Source: Pseudophaeomoniella oleicola (taxonomy: Eukaryota > Ascomycota > Eurotiomycetes > Phaeomoniellales > Phaeomoniellaceae). From it: DNA of 64,000 nucleotides. This document shows, in pieces, positions 1 to 8,715 of the stretch (its first letter is position 1; each line of letters starts with the position of its first letter). Where the stretch lies: assembly GCA_003868215.1 (NCBI GenBank), contig QWDQ01000001.1, positions 372,001 through 436,000 of the forward strand. Direction: 5' to 3'. The translations under genes were made by a program, and so were the position numbers. The notes below the pieces were generated by a model. The model had not been told where the DNA came from. It made no database searches and saw nothing but the letters and a program-made list of their open reading frames with translations.

Positions 1-140
1 CTTTCTATCGCGTTTGATGCGAGTGTCGTTGTCTATTATAAATAGTCCCTCATTACTCTCAAAATTGAGTTGCATCCTAGTATCCTTATTGTATGCTTGG
101 ACGTGTGTCAGGCGTCAATTGCGAAACCACCTCTCAAGGC

Positions 141-1157
141 ATGGAACCTCTTATCGATCCAACTCGAAGCGAATCGAGCGACGTGCCAGATTTTGACTGT
201 CCTATCTGCCTAAAATTGTGCAATCCAAAAGAGGATGAAGCGGTTGAGACGGGTTGTGGTCATCGGTTCCATGAAGAATGCTTAGAGAAGTGGCTCGAAC
301 AGAAGGCATGGGATAAATGGAGCTGTCCGATGTGCCGGACCGTGATCAGCGATACTTCCGGCCTACCACCACCGCCGCCCGAGTACCCGTTGCAAGGCAT
401 GAGCATTGATCCCCCCTATTGGCAAATTCTCCTCCATACCACCGCCGGAACTGACATCATGAATAGGATAGGCCAAGCGCCGACGTCTGACGAGAATGAT
501 CGCTCCCTTCTCCGTCTTCTGCAGCCTAACATCCACCTCTATTTCCTCTCACCAGAACAAAGATTTGAATTGGCAGAGATAAGGTTGGGCCGTCATCTCA
601 GCGAAAGTCACCCACCGCCTACAAGAAGGTTTGACGAAGTTATTGAAAGTGTCCCTATGAATGTTCGGCACCTTCTGCCAAAATCGGCCCCTATGGATGA
701 TCGATCGCTTGTCCATATCGAGTGGAATGAAGAAGAAGAGCAGTTCGCTTTTAGCCACCAACTTGACTTGGGTTTCTTTGACTTCATGGTGAACGAGGAG
801 GAAAATCCATGGCGTGAACAAGATTGGTTCATATCCGCTATCTGGATTCTGGGGGTAGCAAGGAGCAGTTACATGTTCAATGCTTACCTTGAATATAATG
901 TTGACGATGCAGGCATGCCAGAGACTCCGATGCGTCCGAGATTGGTGCCGCGCACGTGGAACATTTGCGCCCTTCCGCCGGAAGAGGAGCTGCTGACCAT
1001 AATGCCTCTTTGTGACTCTGCTCGGGGATTCGTCCACGATCGGCTGATGGAGGTGGATGATGAGGATGATGGGGGTGATGGGGATGATGGGGGAGGCAGG
1101 GGGGACATGGATGGCATGGAAGACGTGGACCAGTACGTGGATCCTGGCGTCGATTGA
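141..1157 (+). CDS. RING-H2 finger protein, probable E3 ubiquitin ligase
   Basis: Single-exon frame of 338 aa from the ATG at 141; an in-frame ATG at 93 would add 16 residues. Seen: a RING-H2 finger near the N-terminus with ligands C20, C23, C39, H41, H44, C47, C62 and C65 (CPIC, CGHRFHEEC, CPMC), which fits the C3H2C3 zinc pattern. A proline run (PPPPPEYP) follows. The remaining ~270 residues have no domain I recognise and end in a very acidic Asp/Gly-rich tail (about residues 300-338). RING-H2 proteins usually act as E3 ligases that position a ubiquitin-loaded E2; the substrate here cannot be inferred. No signal peptide or membrane segment is evident, so it is probably cytosolic or nuclear. 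The zinc finger is certain, the ligase role is inferred from the family, and the start codon is uncertain. Confidence 0.8.
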   Translation: MEPLIDPTRSESSDVPDFDCPICLKLCNPKEDEAVETGCGHRFHEECLEKWLEQKAWDKWSCPMCRTVISDTSGLPPPPPEYPLQGMSIDPPYWQILLHTTAGTDIMNRIGQAPTSDENDRSLLRLLQPNIHLYFLSPEQRFELAEIRLGRHLSESHPPPTRRFDEVIESVPMNVRHLLPKSAPMDDRSLVHIEWNEEEEQFAFSHQLDLGFFDFMVNEEENPWREQDWFISAIWILGVARSSYMFNAYLEYNVDDAGMPETPMRPRLVPRTWNICALPPEEELLTIMPLCDSARGFVHDRLMEVDDEDDGGDGDDGGGRGDMDGMEDVDQYVDPGVD

Positions 1158-1762
1158 TCCGAGGTTTCACCTGAACAGTTACAGGAAGATTGTGTCTAAG
1201 TACAGGGTAAGGTAAGGTAAGTTAGTTCGACAAATGGCCAAAATCTTAGCATCAGAGATCGTTGATCCAAGTGACAGATGTACTGCAAAGAGCTCAGGAC
1301 ATTATAAATGAGACAGAGATGTAGAAAGTAGATTTCCATGACCAGCTTTGGTTAGTACCAACCTCCTGTACGTGCCACGACTGCCATGGTAAACTCCATG
1401 TCGCTGCCATATGAGTATAACGATTCTCCCATAAAGAAGCTCAGTCCTCGATGTCGAGCTCGCTTGTTTTATTGCAGAGACGTCATGTTATTGTTGTTCT
1501 TGTTGTTGCTGTCGTGCCCATGGAGGTTTTGCCTCTGAAGTAGACCTTGAATGTAGCCCCGCAGCCCCGCGATGATGATTGCGCTTCTGAGTACAAAAGT
1601 TCAGGCCTCAAAAGATTTCCCTTCATGTTAATGAAGGATTTTCTCGAAGCGTACTCTGCCTAGTAGGACCTGACAGTCACGGAGCGCATGGGTAATTGAG
1701 AAGGCGGACCGTCTAGACAAAGGAATCGATTCCTATCCAAGTGGGCTTGGACGGCGTCCATC
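1158..1762. other. Intergenic, RING gene to ELP3
   Basis: About 600 bases holding the 3' end of the RING gene and the ELP3 promoter and leader. A TTGTTGTT-type imperfect trinucleotide run lies near 1491-1512. No RNA gene or convincing coding stretch seen. Confidence 0.6.
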
Positions 1763-3505
1763 ATGGCGACAGAAACGATGACCTACCCGGTGCGGACGAA
1801 GGCAAAGTTCACCAAGAAGGAAGAATTGGCACCAGAGAATGAGCGATACATGCGTGCTTGCGCTGACGTTGCCAATGCGCTCATTCAAGAATACGAAGAG
1901 CAGATCGACAGCTCAAAGCCGAAGAGGGACATCAACTTGAATCGACTGAGAGGAGATATGGCAAGGAAGCACAAACTGAGCAGCCAGCCGCCATTGACGG
2001 CCATCATCGCGGCGGTGCCTGAACACTATAAGAAATACATTCTTCCCAAACTCATTGCAAAGCCGATCCGAACATCATCTGGTATCGCGGTTGTGGCAGT
2101 TATGTGCAAACCCCATCGATGTCCACATATCGCTTATACCGGCAATATTTGCGTTTACTGTCCCGGTGGTCCCGATTCGGACTTCGAGTATTCTACACAA
2201 TCTTACACGGGATATGAGCCAACATCGATGCGAGCAATCCGAGCCAGATATGACCCCTTTGAACAAGCACGTGGGCGTGTGGATCAGATCAAGTCTCTTG
2301 GACATAGCGTGGACAAAGTGGAATACATCATTATGGGAGGTACGTTCATGTCTTTGCCTGAAGACTACAGAGACCATTTCATCTCCCAACTTCATAATGC
2401 ACTCAGTGGATATCAGACGGAGAACGTGGACGAAGCTGTAAGAGCTGGAGAAATGTCAACCATCAAATGCGTCGGCATCACTATTGAGACACGGCCTGAC
2501 TACTGCTTGGACCAACATCTTTCTGCCATGCTTCGTTACGGTTGCACCCGGCTGGAGATTGGTGTCCAATCGTTATACGAAGATGTCGCACGAGACACGA
2601 ACAGAGGGCACACGGTGGCCGCAGTGGCGGAGACTTTCAAGCTTGCGAAAGATGCTGGATTCAAAGTCGTCTCGCACATGATGCCCGATCTACCAAATGT
2701 TGGAATGGAACGGGATTTGTTCCAGTTCGAAGAATACTTCGAAAATCCTGCTTTTCGAACAGACGGGTTGAAGATCTATCCTACGCTGGTCATCCGGGGC
2801 ACCGGGTTATACGAGCTGTGGCGGACAGGGCGTTACAAGAACTACACGCCGAATGCTCTTGTGGACCTCGTCGCTAGAATACTTGCACTTGTCCCGCCAT
2901 GGACTCGTATCTATCGCGTTCAGCGAGATATCCCTATGCCCCTCGTCACATCTGGTGTTGAGAACGGTAATCTTCGCGAGTTGGCTTTGTCCCGTATGAA
3001 AGACTTCGGCACTACATGCCGCGATGTCCGTACCAGAGAGGTAGGTATCAACGAGGTGAAGAATAAAATTCGACCATCGCAGGTCGAGTTGGTTAGACGG
3101 GATTACGTCGCCAATGGAGGATGGGAAACCTTCCTTGCTTATGAAGACCCCAAGCAGGATATTCTCATTGGCCTGCTGCGTTTGCGCAAGTGCAGCCCTA
3201 CTCACACATTCAGACCAGAATTGACCGATCAACAAACAAGTATGGTGCGAGAATTACATGTTTACGGTCTCGCCGTTCCTGTACATGGTCGTGACAAGGA
3301 CAAGTTCCAACATCGTGGATATGGAACGTTGCTGATGAAAGAAGCTGAAAGAATAGCAAGAGAAGAGCATGGCAGCTCGAAGATCAGCGTCATCAGCGGC
3401 ATTGGTGTGCGTAGCTACTATGCTAAGCTTGGGTATCACCTTGATGGGCCCTACATGAGCAAGACGCTCCAACCCAAAAACGAGGACAGTGACGATGACG
3501 ACTGA
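1763..3505 (+). CDS. ELP3: Elongator complex protein 3, tRNA uridine-34 modifying radical SAM/acetyl-CoA enzyme
   Basis: Intronless, 580 aa, close to the usual 550-580 aa of fungal Elp3. Elp3 is the catalytic subunit of Elongator and makes the cm5U base of the wobble modification in tRNAs. Seen: the highly conserved iron-sulfur motif CX9CX2C at C120, C130 and C133 ([16 protein letters not shown]), the radical SAM core through about residue 390 with near-invariant blocks ([45 protein letters not shown]), and a C-terminal GNAT-like acetyltransferase domain (about 420-570) with the acetyl-CoA loop [15 protein letters not shown]. The tail is acidic (EDSDDDD). Conservation along the whole length makes the call safe. 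The ATG at 1763 gives the expected lysine-rich N-terminus. It is convergent with the Myb-like gene downstream. Confidence 0.98.
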   Translation: MATETMTYPVRTKAKFTKKEELAPENERYMRACADVANALIQEYEEQIDSSKPKRDINLNRLRGDMARKHKLSSQPPLTAIIAAVPEHYKKYILPKLIAKPIRTSSGIAVVAVMCKPHRCPHIAYTGNICVYCPGGPDSDFEYSTQSYTGYEPTSMRAIRARYDPFEQARGRVDQIKSLGHSVDKVEYIIMGGTFMSLPEDYRDHFISQLHNALSGYQTENVDEAVRAGEMSTIKCVGITIETRPDYCLDQHLSAMLRYGCTRLEIGVQSLYEDVARDTNRGHTVAAVAETFKLAKDAGFKVVSHMMPDLPNVGMERDLFQFEEYFENPAFRTDGLKIYPTLVIRGTGLYELWRTGRYKNYTPNALVDLVARILALVPPWTRIYRVQRDIPMPLVTSGVENGNLRELALSRMKDFGTTCRDVRTREVGINEVKNKIRPSQVELVRRDYVANGGWETFLAYEDPKQDILIGLLRLRKCSPTHTFRPELTDQQTSMVRELHVYGLAVPVHGRDKDKFQHRGYGTLLMKEAERIAREEHGSSKISVISGIGVRSYYAKLGYHLDGPYMSKTLQPKNEDSDDDD

Positions 3506-4569
3506 ACTCCAGAATTGGAAATCACATGGCACAAGCAACTACATTTACAATGATTTGGAGCTCCCAGAGAGGAGGCTTTTTAATCGAGCAGGGACGCCGC
3601 CAGCCATATTGATATTCTTCGATTACTCGGAGGACTCAAGTCATGGTGCCGACACAGATCCCACCAATACACTGGGAAGCCATCCCGAGCTCCAGCGCTC
3701 GAGCTCTTTTTGAGAGTTCGATTAGCTCCACCCCTACCCCAGAACAGTGCATCCTCTATCTCCACTGGGAGACCATTGTTGGATCCCGGCGCCGGGCACC
3801 CTGAAGGCTCATGGCGTCTCTCAGCCCAAATCTGCTGCATATGCGTTTGGTCTGGTCGGGAACCGGGGAGAATAAAGCGCCACGAAGTTGAAAGGATATC
3901 CACTCAGGTCTAGTGGATGTTCTAGCAGGGATAGCCTGAGATGACTTATTCAAATCATGACAGGTGCGGAAGAGGGCTGAGAATCTACATATGGAACGAA
4001 CAACTCCATACTAGTCAGTCACTAGAGCGGCATCGAATCGATCATATCTAGGGTACTAGTGCCGCGGAACGGTCTATTTCCTACATTCATAGATCGAAGA
4101 GACATGTCAAGCAATGGAAGCATATATCATGGCCCTAGGGACGAGACCACCCCACCCACCGGCTCATGAACTACATTCACTAGAAGATAGAACAAATGAT
4201 AAAAGCATGGCATGCAAAACGCACCATACATCTTATACACATTATACATAAGACCCCCCTTTTCCCAGTCTCTCCTCCTCCTCCTCCTCCTCCTCCTCCT
4301 CCTCTTCTTCTTCTTCCAAAAAACCAACCCTAGAATCACTCTCACCGTCATCCAGCAAGAAGTTAATATATGCACCAAGTATCTATCTAAAATGAAGAAT
4401 AAAAGGGTATCATCATCATAGTCCCACCTACTACATAGTAATAATAACAATAATAATAAATAAGAACGTGAAATCAATAATACATAAAAAGTCCCCAAGA
4501 AAAGAATTGGGATGGTAGATAAGATTTCCTTCGACGAGGGAGGCGAGAGAGCGATTGTTGGATTCGAAC
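3506..4569. other. Intergenic between convergent ELP3 and Myb-like genes
   Basis: About 1.06 kb that should contain both 3' ends. It holds a pyrimidine trinucleotide tract at 4271-4316 and short ATA/AAT-rich runs near 4436-4460. No convincing gene; the open frames across the tract are low-complexity artefacts. Confidence 0.6.
4271..4316. repeat. (CTC)n then (TTC)n microsatellite
   Basis: About eleven CTC units followed by four TTC units, in the shared 3' region of two convergent genes. Confidence 0.9.
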
Positions 4570-5724
4570 CTAACTCTTCCCGTAGTAAGGTAGGTCCAAG
4601 GCCAAGTCCAGGTCCCTCAACCCTCTCCTCCTCCTTCGTCCTCTACTGATCTCTCCGTTTCCGCTTTCCTGCTGCTGCGGCTGTTCGTGCCGTCGTCCTC
4701 CCTGACCCTGTTGGTAATTGGAGGTGGAGGAGGAGGAAGAGGAAGAGGAGGTCTTCAAGCCAACGTCGCCGCTGTGCAATAGGTACCTCCACCGACGTCC
4801 CATGCTGTCGCCGTCCTTGCCTAGGATGCGGGCACACTCGTTCCAGTCTCGAGGGGAGATGCGCATTCTTTGGAGGAGGAGGTGGACTAGTGCGACGTCG
4901 TCTTCGGGGGTCCAGGTTAGGGGGTCAGAGGTGGAAGTGGCGGTGTGTTCTGGTGCTGACGGGTGAGATGAGGGCGCTGGGTGTGGAATACAGATCGGCG
5001 GGGAGAGAGGTGGCGAGTGTGGGTTAGTCTGAGAGAGGGGTTGGGCTTGAGATTGGGGGCCGTAGCCGGGTGGCATGGAGAGGGATTCGTAGTCTTGGGT
5101 TGTCAGGCCGAGGGGTAGAGAGAGAGGGGCTATGCGCCGGCGTTTGGGGGTCGAGTATGGGGAGGAAGAAGGGGAAGTCGGCGTTGTAGAGCCGATGTGT
5201 GGTTGTGCCTCGACGCGATGTGGAAAGGGTTGAGTGGTAGACAGCAAAGGAGGGATGGTGAAGATTGACAGCGGAGGAATGTCTTCTGTTACCTTTATCA
5301 CTGGGCTTGTGACAAGGGTCGAGGCTTCGCTGAAACTTCTGCTATGCTGGGTCTGTGGTTGCGATACTGGCAGTGGAGGAAGGCCTATCGGTTCGTCGTC
5401 CAATCTGTGTTTTCTAGACGTCTGCGATGGGCGAATGGTCCGTTCGTGGCTTGCAACATCTCTCGTCCACGGCTCGGCGACAGGCTCTTTCTCGATTTGC
5501 GTGGCCATCGGCGATCGTATCAGTCTTGGTCGTTGCGGGCGAGGACACGGTGATGGCGCACGGGAACCCAGGATCGCTTGTAGAGCTCTACATGAGCTCA
5601 ATGTCTCTTCGTGCCATGTACGTTGTGGACGGGTTGGTTCTTGCGACGGGAACAGGTAGTTGCGCGCCGGCGCAACTTGGTGTGGTGCACCACCATCGCA
5701 AGGAAAGACAGATGGCATGAGCAT
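4570..5724 (-). CDS. Myb/SANT-like DNA-binding domain protein
   Basis: 384 aa from the ATG at 5724 (another in-frame ATG at 5718). Seen: a long proline/serine-rich, probably disordered N-terminal two thirds; a basic KRRR patch at about 194-197 that could be a nuclear signal; then a Myb/SANT-like module at about 270-318 with spaced tryptophans (LTWTPEDDVAL, DWNECARILG, RRWRYLL). The end carries a serine run, Gln-rich stretches and an Arg-rich segment (RGRRRRR). Single Myb-like domains of this form are common in filamentous fungi and usually mark DNA-binding or chromatin proteins. The target and role are unknown. An upstream exon is possible, since the N-terminus has no conserved landmark to fix the start. 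Codon use and the long open frame support a real gene. Confidence 0.65.
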   Translation of the reverse strand: MLMPSVFPCDGGAPHQVAPARNYLFPSQEPTRPQRTWHEETLSSCRALQAILGSRAPSPCPRPQRPRLIRSPMATQIEKEPVAEPWTRDVASHERTIRPSQTSRKHRLDDEPIGLPPLPVSQPQTQHSRSFSEASTLVTSPVIKVTEDIPPLSIFTIPPLLSTTQPFPHRVEAQPHIGSTTPTSPSSSPYSTPKRRRIAPLSLPLGLTTQDYESLSMPPGYGPQSQAQPLSQTNPHSPPLSPPICIPHPAPSSHPSAPEHTATSTSDPLTWTPEDDVALVHLLLQRMRISPRDWNECARILGKDGDSMGRRWRYLLHSGDVGLKTSSSSSSSSTSNYQQGQGGRRHEQPQQQESGNGEISRGRRRRRGLRDLDLALDLPYYGKS

Positions 5725-7567
5725 TATGGCTGTAGAATTCTCCTACGATCGTCTTTTGCTGTCTAGGTCGATTGGTGGTCGTCGGTGTTGCCAATGGGAT
5801 GAGCGGTCGAAATGCGGTCAACAGCCTTCTCGAGAATGCGCCGGAGCTCGTGGAATTCGGGAACGCAGGAATTCAATGAATTTGAGACTGGAAATAGAAT
5901 CGCAACAGTCTATTGTAGGGGTCTATGTCTGTTTCATTACGATCAGCGTCGTGGTGATGTTTCAGTCATTGGCTGAAGGGAGGAAGTGAGGGTTGGTTGA
6001 AGGGTGATTGCAAGGAGGATTTCGGGCAAATTGCGAAGGTGGAAAAACGTGCAAGTCCCGGTAGTGAGCGGGATTCCACAATGGTGCTGTTCCCAACACC
6101 TGTCTACCTATTAATTGCATAGTAGTACCTATCATACCAGCTTCTAGTTCTCTTCTCTTACTGTGAATCATTCTCCACCCCAGGTTTCACAATCCGCTGG
6201 ACATGTCATCTATAAAGAGTGGCGGCTGCTGCTTGTGCATCAGGATTTGAGTGACCTCTTCTTGGTTGGGGGTTCTACGCTATCTCTCAGTTCACGATGT
6301 TGGAGAGACTAGTTACTACGCTGCTGGTATCATTGCACCATCAAGATCGACACATCAGAATTTGAGGCAGACGGAACGTCGTAGATGGTGGCTGAAGTCA
6401 TGCTTTAGGAAATTGTCCGACTGGAACCAGCCATGCATCCATTCCAGGCTCGTTCACCGATCCACGGTTCGTTGTAAGAGATGGAGAAGCGAAGGAAGGG
6501 GTGCCCTTTACTGGATCGTCTCGCCTCGAACAGAAAAGAGCCGATGCACGCCTTGCATTTCAATGGAGACATGAACACGAGCATAGTGGGAAGGGCAAGT
6601 TGAAGTTCCTCTCGTATGGAATTGGGAAAACTACCCTTGCTATTCCCCCTCCCTCTTTCTTTCTCTTCCCCCAATCATCTGGTTTACAGCACACAGTACA
6701 CAGCATAACAATATACCTAAGGCTCGATGATTGACCACTATCATAGTGCCTGGTTGCTAAATGGGACACGATAAGTGCTTCCTGACTTCTAATGCCTCTG
6801 AGAGATCTTGATTCTTTGCCTTGGATCGTTGAAAATGAGAAAAATTCAATTCGATCCGAACGCGTAGACGCGGACAATTCGCGTTCCTCTCAATTTAAGT
6901 CGCGTCTCTTTTTTGGCCTCCCTTGGCTGTCTTTTTCCCCCTTTGGCAAGAGTCTTCTTTTCCCTTGGCTCTCCTTGCTTACTTATCATCCAATGTCTTG
7001 CACCAGCTCATCAACTTCTCTCTACCTCTGTCTTTCATGTTCCCATCTCGCCTCAGGAAGGAAGCCCACACGCCATTGGAATACATAGGCCATCCCTTAT
7101 GCGGCACACTCCTTGTCCCTTTGCAAGTGTGTTTAATGACCCTTGATTCATTCAACCATGATGAATCCTAAGAGACGAGACTAGACTTGTCTAGAACTGC
7201 TCGGATTAGCTACAAGACTCGGTCATTTCCTCTTGACCAGGCTAAGTGTTGGTATGATGGATCTATGTTCGTAGTAAATTTGTCATCGTCATACTTTAGA
7301 GTCATACTACGTAGATGCATTGAAAGGATACCAGAGAGTTCTTCCAGACAGACCATCCTTGAAGCAGAATACGGTGGGTCTCCGAGAGTAAACTGCGGAC
7401 CCGAGTCAAGAGATGGATGGGAGGTTCTCATAGGTTGCCAACAAGACCTCTTTGGCTGGCTTGCTGTCAACGATAAGGTAGGTAGTTATGCATAGCAAGG
7501 TAGTTTCCTGAGAGACTTCACTTCCATTGTAGATTATATATCTAAATACCCTCTTCCAAATTACAGT
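5725..7567. other. Intergenic / 5' region of the Myb-like gene
   Basis: About 1.8 kb with pyrimidine-rich stretches (6640-6672, 6905-7045) typical of fungal promoters and leaders. Open frames here are short, overlap each other on both strands and show no known domain. A TATA-like run at 7535-7541 belongs to the tRNA gene that follows. Confidence 0.5.
7535..7541 (+). promoter_or_regulatory. TATA-like box upstream of the tRNA gene
   Basis: TATATAT begins 33 bases before the tRNA 5' end, the position where fungal Pol III genes often carry a TFIIIB-binding TATA element. Role inferred from position. Confidence 0.5.
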
Positions 7568-7590
7568 GGCTGGATAGTTCAGTGGTAGAA

Positions 7591-7641
7591 GTGAGCCTCA
7601 CTCGCACCGTCTGGTTTTCATATATACTTACAATGATATAG
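7591..7641 (+). other. Spliceosomal-like GT-AG intron in the D-arm of the tRNA gene
   Basis: 51 nt, starting GTGAGC and ending ATATAG, with CTTAC at 7627-7631, ten bases before the 3' end. The bases on either side (A7590 against G7641, G7591 against T7642) differ, so the boundaries needed to restore the D-arm are unique and fall exactly on GT and AG. Size, donor and branch motif match mRNA introns in this window: INO80 intron 1 also begins GTGAGC, and the ALB1 intron also uses CTTAC and TAG. That the spliceosome removes it is inference. Confidence 0.7.
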
Positions 7642-7654
7642 TTCTTGCTTTGGG

Positions 7655-7667
7655 TTTCCAACACATC
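7655..7667 (+). other. Canonical tRNA intron (after position 37)
   Basis: 13 nt between G37 and U38. It contains CCA (7658-7660), able to pair with the UGG anticodon as is usual in eukaryotic pre-tRNAs. Expected to be removed by the SEN endonuclease. Confidence 0.8.
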
Positions 7668-7704
7668 TGTAAGAGGTCCTGGGTTCAATCCCCAGTTCAG
7701 CCCC

Positions 7705-7716
7705 TTTTTTTTTTTT
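7705..7716 (+). terminator. Pol III terminator T12
   Basis: A run of twelve T starts two bases after the tRNA 3' end. Confidence 0.85.
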
Positions 7717-8715
7717 CTTCCATTGCTATCCTCTTTGGATGGATCCGTGTTAATACGATGAGCTCTCTCCGAGAGGCTTTTTTCTCTTTCTTTGATTGTG
7801 TGAAGTATTTGGAGTGGGCTCGCGTAGAAAGGGGCTAACCGTATTCATTTACCAATGATATCATCAGAATGTACTATGTGGAACCGTCCCATGCGTTGAG
7901 GCTCCGAGATTTATATCTCCTTTCCTATTGCAGGCAGACCTTCAACCCTTTTTTCGCTTTGATTCCGACGTCTCAAGTGCTCGTTCGGACTCTCAAGGCG
8001 CGGGCTGTCCCGTCCGAAATCCTAGTTCCTCTGTGCCTCACATTCGGTTCTCTAATTGAACCTACTGCAGGCAGTCTGACTGCGTTGCCTTGTCACATAC
8101 CAGGGTCTGAACTTCCACCTGGTTGGTAACCGACACTCCAATCTAGCATCAGTTCCCCCCCAACATCACCATCAGTATGGATCTTGTTCTTCTGCTACAC
8201 CTTCCACGTACTCATTTTCTTTTCATGTGGTCTTCAAGAATGTTTCAACTCGCGCAGATTTAGGCTTGCGACTTGTGGGAATGCAGTCTATTGACTATCC
8301 GTTTGCATACTCGGTCCTTTGTCTCCACATACCCGACTTTGCTATTGTTGGCCTGCCATACTCAAATGACTGGCCGTTCGCAGGTGTTTACCTGTGGTGC
8401 TTATCCTCATATCATCAAGCGGCTTTGTTGGTTCCAGTCCTCATCGGTAGCTGGTTCTGTTTCACAATCAAGGAGTACTCAGTCTACACCTTTTCTGTCC
8501 GGCATCCTCGTTGCCGAGTCTCTGGCGTGTCATTGCCCGACGGGCTTTTGGCCACATATGGATATTGATGACACTATTCGCGTATACAGAACGCCGCGGT
8601 TTTAACGGCTCATGATGAATGAAAGAATTTCTATATGAACAGTCCGTCGGCCCCCTGACGGCTGCGTGCTGGTGCGAAGATCCTCTATTTTCAGTCGCTT
8701 CCTTGTAATGCCAAT
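7717..8715. other. Intergenic, tRNA-Pro to WSC gene
   Basis: About 1 kb that is probably the promoter of the WSC protein gene. Frames of up to about 113 codons exist here, but their translations look like random composition and match no domain I know. Confidence 0.5.

Larger units (their letters stand above)
7568..7703 (+). tRNA. tRNA-Pro (anticodon UGG) with two interruptions
   Basis: Removing 7591-7641 and 7655-7667 leaves a complete 72-nt cloverleaf. Acceptor stem GGCTGGA/TTCAGCC (one G-U pair), D-arm GTTC-AGTGGTA-GAAT, anticodon stem CTTGC/GTAAG, loop TTTGGGT with anticodon TGG at 7651-7653, variable AGGTC, T-stem CTGGG/CCCAG with loop TTCAATC, discriminator C at 7703. A box (TAGTTCAGTGG, 7575-7585) and B box (GGTTCAATC, 7682-7690) are intact. 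A TATA-like box lies 33 bases upstream and a T12 terminator follows. The 13-nt interruption lies after position 37, the canonical place for fungal tRNA-Pro introns. The 51-nt one lies between positions 24 and 25 in the D-arm, where the tRNA endonuclease does not cut in known fungi. Identity as tRNA-Pro is strong. Whether the gene is functional depends on removal of the D-arm insertion. Confidence 0.85.

Noticed and set aside
4127-4498. 123-codon minus-strand frame with a poly-Arg run
   Set aside because: Produced by the CTC/TTC microsatellite; composition is low-complexity and no start or domain supports it.
4561-4571. B-box-like GGTTCGAATC on the minus strand
   Set aside because: No T-stem pairing (two mismatches in five), no A box or acceptor; it lies just past the Myb-like stop codon.
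8227-8568. 113-codon frame upstream of the WSC gene with hydrophobic stretches
   Set aside because: No conserved motif, overlaps a second frame of equal length; more likely promoter DNA.
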